Of a DNA stretch of 64,000 bases, positions 36,825 to 45,365 are shown one piece after another. The stretch spans positions 124,001-188,000 of the forward strand of contig CP045203.1 in NCBI GenBank assembly GCA_009363175.1, written 5' to 3'. The position numbers and the translations under genes are program-made. How positions within the stretch are numbered: the stretch's first letter is position 1; every line of letters begins with the position of its first letter. Under the pieces are notes generated by a model. That model made no database searches, was not told the DNA's origin, and saw only the letters and a program-made list of their open reading frames with translations. Origin of the DNA: Citrobacter telavivensis. Its GTDB lineage: Bacteria > Pseudomonadota > Gammaproteobacteria > Enterobacterales > Enterobacteriaceae.

Positions 36825-37005
36825 GGTGGTTTGCCCTCGCAATCAAGGTTGATGCTTCACATAGTAATGCAAAAATGCCTTACCGTCAATGTCCGTCAAA
36901 CGATCATTAGTCGGCCATGCCGGACACTGTCCAGCAAAGTTATTGCACAACGGGTTGTCGGACATTAAGATAGGCGGACGGAATGACGGACAAGAGAGGC
37001 GGCAA

Positions 37006-37572
37006 ATGGCACTGATCGGCTATGCGCGGGTATCGACGGCGGAACAGGACACCGCCTTGCAGACGGATGCGCTACGCAAGGCAGGCTGCGAGCGCGTTTT
37101 CGAGGACACGGCTTCCGGGGCCAAGGCCGACCGCCCCGGCTTGGCTGATGCGCTGGCCTACCTGCGCGACGGCGACGTGCTGGCCGTCTGGCGGCTGGAT
37201 CGGCTCGGGCGCTCTATGCCGCACCTAATCGAAACGATAGGCGCGCTGGAAGCGCGAGGCGTCGGCTTCCGTTCTCTGACGGAAGCCATCGACACCACCA
37301 CGCCAGGCGGGCGGCTCATCTTCCACGTGTTCGGCGCGCTGGGCCAGTTCGAGCGCGACTTGATCCGCGAGCGCACCAAGGCCGGGTTGACTGCCGCCGC
37401 CGCTCGTGGGAGGAAGGGCGGGCGAAAGCCGGTTGTCACCGCCGACAAGTTGCAGCGAGCGCGGGAGCACATCGCCAACGGGCTTAATGTCCGAGAGGCC
37501 GCTACACGGCTCAAGGTGAGCAAGACGGCCCTGTACACCGCGCTGCAATCCACCAGTGCAGCCGACTCCTGA
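37006..37572 (+). CDS. serine recombinase (resolvase) of nested element
   Basis: A 188-residue small serine recombinase: catalytic GYARVSTAEQD, LDRLGRS and EFERDLI-type segments (QFERDLIRERTKAG), and a C-terminal Hin-like helix-turn-helix (VREAATRLKVSKTALYTAL). ATG 37006 has GAGAGGCGG upstream. The 160-bp gap before it contains TGTCCG/CGGACA inverted motifs, consistent with a res site. It would resolve cointegrates of the nested element. Confidence 0.9.
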   Translation: MALIGYARVSTAEQDTALQTDALRKAGCERVFEDTASGAKADRPGLADALAYLRDGDVLAVWRLDRLGRSMPHLIETIGALEARGVGFRSLTEAIDTTTPGGRLIFHVFGALGQFERDLIRERTKAGLTAAAARGRKGGRKPVVTADKLQRAREHIANGLNVREAATRLKVSKTALYTALQSTSAADS

Positions 37573-37603
37573 TATTCCGTGCAGTCGTCTTCTGAAAATG
37601 ACA

Positions 37604-37701
37604 GCTCGGTTCGTTAAGCTCCCCGCGCTACGGTTCAAATAACTGGTACGCTTAATCAAAGTTCAACTATTACTAACGTAGTCGAGTAAACAGTACTTTT
37701 G
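37604..37701 (+). other. candidate res site of the outer transposon
   Basis: AT-rich, gene-free DNA between the nested element's right end and tnpR. By position it should contain the TnpR-binding res subsites and the tnpR promoter; I could not assign individual subsites. Its left half was separated to 31686-31793 by the nested insertion. Confidence 0.4.
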
Positions 37702-38631
37702 ATGAAGATCGGTTATGCGCGAGTGAGCACTCGGGATCAGAAAGCCGACCTACAAGTCGATGCCCTGAAACAGGCCGGGTGCGAACGCATCTACCAAGAC
37801 ATCGCCAGCGGCGCGAAAAGCGCCCGGCCGGAGTTGGACAAACTGCTGGCCAACGTGCGGCCGGGTGATGCCGTGGTGATCTGGAAGCTGGATCGCCTTG
37901 GGCGTTCCCTCAAGCACCTGGTCGAGTTGGTCGGCGAGCTGGCAGAGCGCAAGGTCGGCTTACAGAGCCTGAATGACCCCATCGACACCACCCACGCCCA
38001 AGGCCGCCTGGTGTTCAACCTGTTCGCCTCGCTGGCGGAGTTCGAGCGCGAGCTGATCCGCGAGCGGACTCAGGCGGGTCTGTCGGCCGCACGGGCGCGT
38101 GGCCGGATCGGTGGCCGTCCCAAGGGCCTGCCAGCCAAGGCTGAGGCCACCGCCATGGCGGCCGAAACCCTCTACCGCGAAGGTCGCCTGAGCGTCAGCG
38201 CGATCGGCGAGAAGCTGCACATCTCCAAGAGCACGCTGTACAGCTACCTGCGCCACCGTGGTGTCGAGATCGGCGCGTACCAGAAGAGCGCCAGGTCACG
38301 CGACCAGCAGCCTTCGGCCGCGTCGCCGGCAGAGCCGCCCGCCGCCGAGCGGGTGGCCACCGTCACCCTGCGCCTCGCGGTGGTGAATAACAGCAAGTTC
38401 GTGCGCGGCCGGAAGCGGGCCACGGAGAACATTGAGCGCTACTGCCTGGAGCCCTATGGCATGAAGCGGCTGGATGCCGGCCACTATGAGTTGACCATTC
38501 CGTATCGGAGCGACGATGAGCTGGACAAGAGCGTGCATGACCTGCTGACCGAGATCAGCCAGGAGGCCGACATGCGCAACTGTTTTGTCGAGATGGGCGC
38601 CTGGGAAGAAGACACCGAAAAGCGTTGGTAG
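37702..38631 (+). CDS. tnpR: Tn3-family resolvase with C-terminal extension
   Basis: A 309-residue serine recombinase. Residues 1-140 are the catalytic domain (KIGYARVSTRDQKADLQ, KLDRLGRSL and EFERELIRERTQAG), followed by a Hin-type helix-turn-helix (SVSAIGEKLHISKSTLYSYL). An additional domain of about 110 residues is absent from short resolvases but known in Tn5563/Tn4652-related types. ATG 37702 is preferred over TTG 37699. The stop lies close to the transposon's right repeat. Confidence 0.9.
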   Translation: MKIGYARVSTRDQKADLQVDALKQAGCERIYQDIASGAKSARPELDKLLANVRPGDAVVIWKLDRLGRSLKHLVELVGELAERKVGLQSLNDPIDTTHAQGRLVFNLFASLAEFERELIRERTQAGLSAARARGRIGGRPKGLPAKAEATAMAAETLYREGRLSVSAIGEKLHISKSTLYSYLRHRGVEIGAYQKSARSRDQQPSAASPAEPPAAERVATVTLRLAVVNNSKFVRGRKRATENIERYCLEPYGMKRLDAGHYELTIPYRSDDELDKSVHDLLTEISQEADMRNCFVEMGAWEEDTEKRW

Positions 38632-38694
38632 GGCTTACGTTGGTTTTTGGTTCCATTGCTCCCCAAACCCCGAATTCACGTAAATCACCCTCTA

Positions 38695-39106
38695 TTAGTC
38701 CAACATACAAATAAACTTCCCCTTTCTGCCCCTGCGCTTCGCTTGGGGCAGAAAGGGGAGCCGTACCTGAAACCTCCGTGTCGTTTTCAGGATCGGGCCC
38801 GTGCCCGGGGTAACCATTCTGCCCGGGCCCACCATTTTAAAAAGAAACCGCCGTGCCCGGTCTGGCCATTTCCCCCGCCTGCGGCAACCGGGCCGTGCCG
38901 GTCTTTCCGTCCGGTTCCTGCAAACCCCACATAGGGACTCCGGTCGCTGGATGAGCCATGCGAGAAAATATGAGAAAAAGAGAGAAAAAAAGAGAAAAAA
39001 AAGAGGGGCCGGGGGCGCGAGGGTTTCAGTGGGCATAAAGGTCAAGGGCGCTTTGCAGGGTGGACGCGGGGGTGTTGACCCTGATCGCATTTGTATGTTG
39101 GACTAA
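38695..39106. repeat. 18-bp inverted repeats enclosing 412 bp, copies 2 and 3
   Basis: TTAGTCCAACATACAAAT at 38695-38712 is mirrored perfectly at 39089-39106. Just inside copy 2 is a perfect 14-bp hairpin (38719-38732 with 38745-38758). The enclosed DNA also has TGTCGTTTTCAG (38779-38790), a 12-base match to Tn402-type ends, and a purine tract of GA and A runs (38962-39006). No gene is supported between 38672 and 39258. Confidence 0.72.
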
Positions 39107-39258
39107 TTTTGCATATATGAAGACAAGAAAAGACGCGCTGCCGACAGAGCAGGTATACTCTCGCCATCAAATGTGCGGCCAGCGGCGGGGGATAGGTAAC
39201 GACCGCAGGCCTCCGCGACCGGTATCAATGATGATGATGCCCTGCCAGGTAAAGAGTA

Positions 39259-40872
39259 GTGACGACGAAAGTGAAGGTGAAGAAAACCCGGGCCGAACGT
39301 AAGCAGCATAGCCGGGACATGCAGGCCAAACATGAAGCGGAAAAAAAGGCCGCTAACCTGCGTAATATTCTAAAGAGAGACATTCTGGCCACGCTGGGTA
39401 TCCCTAAAAATCACGGTGGGCGGGCAGCTCTTTCTACATTCATCACCGAGCACTTACTGAAGGGTGAGAGTCAGGTTCAGATTGTTGCCATGCTAACCGG
39501 CAGCGAATTGATGAAGCGGGCACAGCTTGCCGAAATCGAGCGCCTGAAGAAGATCACGGAACTGGCCAATCAAACCCGCAGAAACGAGATCACCAACCGG
39601 GCGTTTGAGCGCCTGGGTATCACAACCCGGCATCCAATGGGCGATTTAGTGCTGAGCATGGTGCGCGAACTGGCAAACCAGAATTTAAATACCGGTGAGA
39701 TAGTAGAACGCCTGAATGATAACGAAACCGTACTGGAATCGCGCCGCCTGCACAAAGAGAAGCGAGCGGATCTTGAACGTCAGATTGATGAAGGTATTGC
39801 CGAGCGCAAAAAGACCCGTGTTGATATGCGGGAAGTGCTCGCCTACATGGCCCAGAAGAACGGTACAACGTATACGCCTCCCGCAGACACCTGGCGATCT
39901 CCTGAACATCCGAATGGCGATTCACCGACCCGGCATAATGGAAAAATCAGAGAGAGCCGTCTGACCGGCGCTGAAAGCACCCAGAAAGAAAACCCACGTC
40001 AGTACGGTTTGCCCAACCTGAAAACCAGTAGCGCTTCCATCAACAAGGCCGGAATGAGTGAGGCCATTAAGCTGGTGGGCGGACGTGTGACGGAATTTCG
40101 CACCTATCTTTATGAGCATCGCGATACGGGACTACGCGCTGATGTGCTGGCTCGCCGGTTTATGGCTGAGTCAATGCAAGGCAAAAAGATGGTTGACCCT
40201 GTGCCGGTCAATGAACCAGATAATCTCCCGGCTCCCACACACGAACCTGCCAAACGTAAATGGACGAAGGAAGAAAAGCAGGAAGCGCGTGACCGTGCGC
40301 TGGCCGCAGCAAGCCAGGTCGGAAAGCTTAAAGAAGCGGAAACCAACGGCATTACGCACGATGTAGTGCGAGAATCGCAGCCAGCACCCCAGCCAGCCCT
40401 GATCTCCGTCGAAGTTGAACAATCCCGCGTCTCCATGCAGGAACCGTCTGTTGCGCCCCTGGCGCACCCTAAACGTGAAGGCTCTACAACCTGCGTGGTG
40501 ACCAGGCCGGATCAGGCTGATTTCGCTGCTACCGTCCGTCGAAACTGTAACGACCGCTGCGTGATTACAGGAGCAAGCTTACGCCGCAGGACAGAGGCCG
40601 CACACCTGGTAGAGCATAGTGCTGGTGGTCTGGATCACTGGAGTAATGGCTTGCTGCTTCGTATCGATCTGCACCGGCTGTTTGACGACAACGTCCTTGC
40701 CATTTGCCCGGAGACGTTGACCGTCCACGTTGACCCTGTCGCGCAGGCCGAAGATCCCGATTTGCAGCAATACGATGGCCATGTGATTACCGGGCTTTGC
40801 CGTCCGATAGACCCGGCGAATCTCGTCATGCGCTGGGAGCGTTATCAGCGCCGGTTAGAACTGACCAAGTAA
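39259..40872 (+). CDS. HNH nuclease-domain protein, 537 aa
   Basis: A 537-residue protein. A long, charged N-terminal region (residues 1-170, helical, with IxxxLTGSELMKRAQLAEIERL-type repeats) and a disordered Pro/Glu-rich linker precede a C-terminal HNH_2-type domain: CVITG, EAAHLVEHSAGGLDHWSNGLLL and DLHRLFDDN. GTG 39259 has AAAGAG upstream. The HNH domain is paralogous to the short protein at 14145-14507. Function could be nickase-like DNA processing or defence. A -10-like TATACT lies near 39153-39158. Confidence 0.7.
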   Translation: MTTKVKVKKTRAERKQHSRDMQAKHEAEKKAANLRNILKRDILATLGIPKNHGGRAALSTFITEHLLKGESQVQIVAMLTGSELMKRAQLAEIERLKKITELANQTRRNEITNRAFERLGITTRHPMGDLVLSMVRELANQNLNTGEIVERLNDNETVLESRRLHKEKRADLERQIDEGIAERKKTRVDMREVLAYMAQKNGTTYTPPADTWRSPEHPNGDSPTRHNGKIRESRLTGAESTQKENPRQYGLPNLKTSSASINKAGMSEAIKLVGGRVTEFRTYLYEHRDTGLRADVLARRFMAESMQGKKMVDPVPVNEPDNLPAPTHEPAKRKWTKEEKQEARDRALAAASQVGKLKEAETNGITHDVVRESQPAPQPALISVEVEQSRVSMQEPSVAPLAHPKREGSTTCVVTRPDQADFAATVRRNCNDRCVITGASLRRRTEAAHLVEHSAGGLDHWSNGLLLRIDLHRLFDDNVLAICPETLTVHVDPVAQAEDPDLQQYDGHVITGLCRPIDPANLVMRWERYQRRLELTK

Positions 40873-40948
40873 AACCGGTAATCCATCAGGTGCGAATCGT
40901 GGGAATGCGCCAGCTCGGTAACCCCACGTCACCGGATTGAACCATCAC

Positions 40949-40971
40949 AAAAAAGGAGCCCACCGGGCTCC
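40949..40971 (-). terminator. intrinsic terminator
   Basis: A 7-bp perfect stem GGAGCCC/GGGCTCC with a 3-base loop. On the minus strand it is followed by six T residues, so it ends the minus-strand gene at 40988-41365. Confidence 0.82.
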
Positions 40972-40987
40972 CCAAAAACGAATTGTT

Positions 40988-41365
40988 TTATTGTTCCTGC
41001 TTAGTTCTACGTAGGTACTCTTCAGCCTTTATCTTTATTTGCACGAGTTCAGCGTAAAACTCACGTTCCATTTGGTATGTTGGCATCTGAGTATAATACT
41101 CTTCCACCTGTGGCCAAATTCGCTGAAGTTCTGCATATAAATCATGGAGAGCTCTATCTGCCCAAGATGACGATTGGTAGGATTCAAGCTTTCTGATAGT
41201 GGCGCTAAGATGTACTAAACGCGCCACTAATACTTTAGTGTTTACGTATTGTGTTACGGTTCTATCCATGTGGTTTAAGTTACTCATATTATTCCCTAAT
41301 GAGGTGCTCGCAGAATTACGAGGCAGAGATAACATAACCTTAAAACCTACATACGTGTAGCCCAA
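40988..41365 (-). CDS. hypothetical protein, up to 125 aa
   Basis: A helical, charged protein of up to 125 residues ending EEYLRRTKQEQ. A later methionine (about residue 26, MSNLNHMD) could be the true start, because the N-terminal part is less regular. Its transcript ends at the terminator 40949-40971. No recognised motif. Confidence 0.5.
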   Translation of the reverse strand: MGYTYVGFKVMLSLPRNSASTSLGNNMSNLNHMDRTVTQYVNTKVLVARLVHLSATIRKLESYQSSSWADRALHDLYAELQRIWPQVEEYYTQMPTYQMEREFYAELVQIKIKAEEYLRRTKQEQ

Positions 41366-41701
41366 TCATTACTTTATAGCTAAAAATGCCAGATTTACTC
41401 TATGGCCCCCAATCCCTACAGACCTACAGCAGATCTCGTCCACATAGGTCAGTTCCAGCGCAAACTATGGGATCTGAATGTTTGTCGAACGAAAACTTAC
41501 GGTAGTGAAGTAATTGCCTGAAACATTGTAAATAACTTGCATAGAAAACGCCCTCAAAACAGCGTCCTTTTTTTATCGAAGTTTCAACGGTTCTGGTAGA
41601 GTTGTTTTCTGACAGATTTTATTATTAACGTGAGTGGACGCGTCTGGCGAATAAGCTGGTGCAACTTCCCGAAGCCCTCCAAACACCAGGAGACTTAATT
41701 T
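41366..41701. other. intergenic region without visible gene
   Basis: A 336-bp gap between divergent genes. It should hold both promoters. I see neither the shared promoter design nor a strong hairpin here. Confidence 0.5.
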
Positions 41702-41908
41702 ATGGAACTATCAACAATTTCTGAAGCGTTGATTGGTGGTTTAGTTGGTGGCACTATCGCAGCAGGTTCCATCCGGGTATTATTCATTCCAGAAAAGTTT
41801 GAGTGGATATTGTTAGCCTGTGTTGTCCTTGCCACTGTTGTTACCTTTTTCTTTGGCCACTCTATACCAAATCCATTTATGATGATAAGCAACATGTATA
41901 GTTATTGA
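41702..41908 (+). CDS. small membrane protein, 68 aa
   Basis: A 68-residue protein with two membrane helices (about 8-25 and 35-52) joined by a short charged loop. ATG 41702 follows CAGGAG. No recognised family; a holin-like or toxin-like role cannot be excluded. Confidence 0.5.
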   Translation: MELSTISEALIGGLVGGTIAAGSIRVLFIPEKFEWILLACVVLATVVTFFFGHSIPNPFMMISNMYSY

Positions 41909-42008
41909 ATATATAAGACCGTGCTCGTTAGACGTGCTCTGATTGATTTCCATATATGTTTCAAAAGCTTCTGGCCAGTTTTTTCTGTGTTAGATAGGAT
42001 AACAGAAT

Positions 42009-42260
42009 ATGATGACACTTCTTTTTTCGATTTACTGTTCCCTGGTCATTATCGCGGGCGCTTTCTTTAGCTGGTTTCAACGTGAAACTATCGCTACCCG
42101 CTGCATTCTTTTTGGCGGACTGGTGATAGTAGCAGCGATCAAGCTAACAACGGATTTTACGACTGTCGCTGTTTCCACGGTTCTGATTGAGGGATTTTTG
42201 CTAACGGCTTATGTTATTGCTGTCCGTTTTATTCAGTGCATTGTAAACAGGGCTGCATAA
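42009..42260 (+). CDS. small membrane protein, 83 aa
   Basis: An 83-residue protein with three hydrophobic segments, nearly all of it membrane-embedded. AGGATAAC lies upstream of ATG 42009. It follows another small membrane protein gene after 100 nt on the same strand; the two may be related in function. No family is recognised. Confidence 0.5.
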   Translation: MMTLLFSIYCSLVIIAGAFFSWFQRETIATRCILFGGLVIVAAIKLTTDFTTVAVSTVLIEGFLLTAYVIAVRFIQCIVNRAA

Positions 42261-42296
42261 ACAACCCGGACAGAATGCCCATCTATTTATATCAGG

Positions 42297-42794
42297 CTAA
42301 TCTACGTGTGACATTTCAATCGCTGCGCGAGCTTCAATGCCCTTCGATAGCAACAAGTTTGCAATGCGCTCTGCGAGGTCTTGATTGGCGCAATGAAAGC
42401 GAATAGGCAACTTTTCATGTTTCTCACTATCGATGTAGAACATTACAGAATTGATACTGTATAGCGATGCATATGAAGGACGAGGTTCTATCATCAAATT
42501 CAATTCTGGAATAGAAGCTAAAAGTTTAGACATATAATCATCCAGCAGTTCAATACAAACTGGCCGGATAGTTAATAAAGCGGGATTTTCCTCCGAACTA
42601 GTCCATTGTCGTGCCTGTAATCTCAAAATATTGAGAAGGTGCAACGATTCATAAGGAATTGTCTTTCCCGTCCGTTCACCCAGGATAACGGATTCCAATG
42701 TGTTAATTCGGGATGATAGTCTTCTTATCTTCCGCAACTGATAGATGCTAAGTGTTAATGTTATCACAAATAAAACACCCAAAATAATTGCCAT
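42297..42794 (-). CDS. membrane-anchored hypothetical protein, 165 aa
   Basis: A single N-terminal membrane helix (residues 2-18), then a coiled-coil-prone segment (RKIRRLSSRINTLESVI) and a soluble domain of about 110 residues. No catalytic motif is visible. It converges with the small membrane protein gene at 42009. No family is recognised. Confidence 0.5.
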   Translation of the reverse strand: MAIILGVLFVITLTLSIYQLRKIRRLSSRINTLESVILGERTGKTIPYESLHLLNILRLQARQWTSSEENPALLTIRPVCIELLDDYMSKLLASIPELNLMIEPRPSYASLYSINSVMFYIDSEKHEKLPIRFHCANQDLAERIANLLLSKGIEARAAIEMSHVD

Positions 42795-43298
42795 ATTTAT
42801 ATCCCATTCGGTTTATTCGTATTATGCCGTGAATATCGATACTCCAGCTATAGGTGTTCGGGACATCCTCTACGCCGGTAGTATCTGCAAAAACTTGTTA
42901 TTCCATCATATAGTGCATCTCTGAAAACACCTTTTTCGGGTGATACAGCCTTTCATTACTCGGTTCCCCTTTTATGCTGCTACCTGCCTATCAGGTGGTT
43001 AGTATGCTTACCAGCCACTTTTTACTATATTGTCCGTTTTGTTAACTGATTTGTTAATGCTTCCATTTGACAGGTCTGGAAAGATACTTTTCTGATTTTA
43101 GGGGTTTGAGGGCCAACGATGTAAAAAACCACGTTAATAGGTTAACCTATTGTTTTATTTTAATTATTAGGTGCTGCATTTACAGCTACTCCAATGATCA
43201 TGGGGCTGATGGTCGATGGAACGCAATACCAAGTAGATTGATTGCATAAAGTTCCTTCAATTCCGATCTGCCCTCCCGTTTTCACATCCTACTTCAGT
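42795..43298. other. intergenic region at backbone-defence boundary
   Basis: About 500 AT-rich bases with no supported gene. It marks the change from backbone to the defence block; I see no clear terminal repeat or att site, so the mode of acquisition is not visible on this side. Confidence 0.5.
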
Positions 43299-45365
43299 TC
43301 AATTTTGTTGCCATTCCTTTACAACAGCTTCCCAATTGGCCGTTCTCTCGACCAATTTCCCATCAGCATCCTTTCTTGTCCAAACATCCCAGAAATCAGG
43401 GTCATCAGAATGGGGTTGCTGCTCTTTCGTCAAATTTTTCATTTTAACTAAGACAGGAAGTTCAGATGCCCAGCCCATCAGTATTGCATGTTGAGATGGC
43501 AATGAAGGCAATTCACGGAGTAATCCTCGCAAATTGTCGGGTACCATTTTATGAACTTGCTCCTGATCTTTGTCATTGCTAATTCGATGCAGAAGAAAAG
43601 TATTACATTGAGATAAAACTGTAGGTGATAATTCTGATGGTCGTTGCGAAGAAATAACCATACCGAGACCAAATTTCCTGCCTTCTCGTGCAATTTTCTC
43701 AAATACTTGACAGCAAACAGCTGCGACATCCTGATTTTCACTGTCCTCACGATACCGTTTAATAAATGTATGTGCTTCTTCAGCAACAAGTACCGTAGGT
43801 AAAGATTTGTTATATAGTCGTCTATAACGTTGCAATGATTCAAAAATAATTCTTGAAATGACAGCTGTCACAAGATGAGTAATTTCAGTTGGTACTAAAG
43901 AAAGATCAATAATTGAAACGCAGCTATCACCATCACCATCTTTCCCAATATATGTTTCTAACCAATTAGCCAAGTCAACTCTATGCTCTGAGTCATTGGT
44001 TATGGGTTTCATTCTTGTATCCGCAAGCATTGTGCGTATTCTAGCTACTAGATATTCAACATATTGCTCGCTACCATTTTCTTGTGCTAACGCCTCTAAA
44101 TAGGAGACTAAATTATTTCCGTCAAAAGGGACGGGGATATCCTCGTTTTTAGGAAGGAGTTCACACTCATCGCCTCCAAGGCTCTGAAATGAAGATAACA
44201 CTCCATTTATGATGTTATCAACTGCGCTAACTTTAGCATTGTAATCTGGATATCTGCCTTCTCTTTGCCCACAAAAATCTTGAATAGAGATGATTAATTT
44301 ATCTAACTCAGGGCATGGTGTAGTTAATCTCGCTTTGTATTCTTCCAGACTCTGACGCCAAATATTAATTTTAGCCAAAAGATTTTTGGCTCCAGGGAAA
44401 TCATTAAGTGCCGCTGCTCCTTTAGATTTATCCGCTTTTAAAGAAACCAAAATTGTACCTAGGTATTTTTTAACTTCTATATCTATATTCTTTTGTAAAT
44501 CAAATTCTTCATTTCTCATTGCTCTCAAGGAGCGTTTTAGTAATGGAAGTTGTGCTTTAGGACTTGCTTGCGTGAATGATGCCCACTCCGAACTATTCCA
44601 AAACCATGAGGGTACTTGTAATTGGTTTTCACTGCCTTCAGCCTCAACCTTAAATACTCTACCTTTAAATTTCGTCGTTGGCCCCAAAGCACGTGCATAC
44701 TCGCCGTTGGGGTCTAGGATGATAAATCTGGCATTTGGTTTTATTTGTGATTCCAATGCAGATTCGAGTGACCACTGGATTAATCCAGATACAGAGCAAG
44801 ACTTACCGCTACCAGTATTTCCGAGCACTGCTATATGACGACCAAATAATCTATCAGGATCTACAGCTACATTTGCATTGTTCGCAAGTGGACTTTGTCC
44901 AATGATCACTCGCCTATTATTTCCAGATTCGACTATTGATCTAAGTTGTAAATCTGTCGGTAGTAAAATAGCAGCCCCAATAGAAGGAAACGATTCAGAA
45001 CCTCGTTGAAATCTGAAATAATCAGTACCATCTTTGGACAAACGTTTAAGCATTCCCACCGGATTCAAACTTATTTTTTTTCGGGGGAATGGTAGATTTA
45101 CTAAACCAAATTCTTGAACATCTCTTTGTTTTGGATAAGGCGAATGTTCTACAGCAAGCCACTCTATTTGCCCAACTAAGTAACCATTATCACATGATAT
45201 TAATACATAACTGTTTACTCTTGGAAAGTTTCTAGGCGTTCCTGCATTCAAAGCAACAGTATCAGGTGAGTCAATCTCTAATATTGCTCTAATTTCATTA
45301 GGTGAAACAAAATCTACAGTGCCGACCCTGAGTTGCTCACCTTGTTCAATCGGAAATGAGTTCAT
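43299..45365 (-). CDS. herA: HerA-like ATPase of SIR2-HerA defence system
   Basis: A 688-residue HerA/FtsK-type motor. An N-terminal barrel region is followed by Walker A GNTGSGKS at residues 182-189, a FIILDPNGEYARAL block near 217, Walker B TVLVAEEAHTF in the second half and an ISSQRPSEL sensor-like motif. It overlaps the SIR2 gene stop by 4 nt (ATGA). In described SIR2-HerA systems the HerA hexamer assembles with SIR2 subunits and unleashes NAD+ depletion and DNA damage on phage infection. Assignment is by motifs and gene pairing. Confidence 0.88.
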   Translation of the reverse strand: MNSFPIEQGEQLRVGTVDFVSPNEIRAILEIDSPDTVALNAGTPRNFPRVNSYVLISCDNGYLVGQIEWLAVEHSPYPKQRDVQEFGLVNLPFPRKKISLNPVGMLKRLSKDGTDYFRFQRGSESFPSIGAAILLPTDLQLRSIVESGNNRRVIIGQSPLANNANVAVDPDRLFGRHIAVLGNTGSGKSCSVSGLIQWSLESALESQIKPNARFIILDPNGEYARALGPTTKFKGRVFKVEAEGSENQLQVPSWFWNSSEWASFTQASPKAQLPLLKRSLRAMRNEEFDLQKNIDIEVKKYLGTILVSLKADKSKGAAALNDFPGAKNLLAKINIWRQSLEEYKARLTTPCPELDKLIISIQDFCGQREGRYPDYNAKVSAVDNIINGVLSSFQSLGGDECELLPKNEDIPVPFDGNNLVSYLEALAQENGSEQYVEYLVARIRTMLADTRMKPITNDSEHRVDLANWLETYIGKDGDGDSCVSIIDLSLVPTEITHLVTAVISRIIFESLQRYRRLYNKSLPTVLVAEEAHTFIKRYREDSENQDVAAVCCQVFEKIAREGRKFGLGMVISSQRPSELSPTVLSQCNTFLLHRISNDKDQEQVHKMVPDNLRGLLRELPSLPSQHAILMGWASELPVLVKMKNLTKEQQPHSDDPDFWDVWTRKDADGKLVERTANWEAVVKEWQQN

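Larger units (their letters stand above)
31794..37603. mobile_element. nested Tn402/Tn5053-type element without transposase
   Basis: The 25-bp ends start TGTCGTTTTCAGAAGGCG at 31794 and, at the right, mirror TGTCATTTTCAGAAGACG, ending 37603. Both are of the Tn402/integron IRi type. The 5-bp duplication GCTCG is at 31789-31793 and 37604-37608. No tniA, tniB or tniQ is present, so movement must have relied on functions in trans. It carries a TraA tail, DUF6118, TetR, an MFS pump, a toxin-antitoxin operon and a resolvase. Confidence 0.87.
26604..38671. mobile_element. Tn3-family transposon, Tn5563-like
   Basis: Terminal inverted repeats (GGGGTTTGGGGAGCAATGG onward at 26604 and its mirror ending at 38671) extend nearly perfectly for about 39 bp. 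They are flanked by the 5-bp duplication GAATT (26599-26603 and 38672-38676). The 12,068-bp element carries merR-merT-merP-GDCCxxC, tnpA, a toxin-antitoxin pair and tnpR. A 5.8-kb second element lies inside the tnpR upstream region. The Tn5563 resemblance rests on gene content remembered from the literature. Confidence 0.9.

Noticed and set aside
43067..43249. Small plus-strand frame in the gap before herA
   Set aside because: No ribosome-binding site, codon pattern or recognisable sequence; it starts inside AT-rich intergenic DNA.
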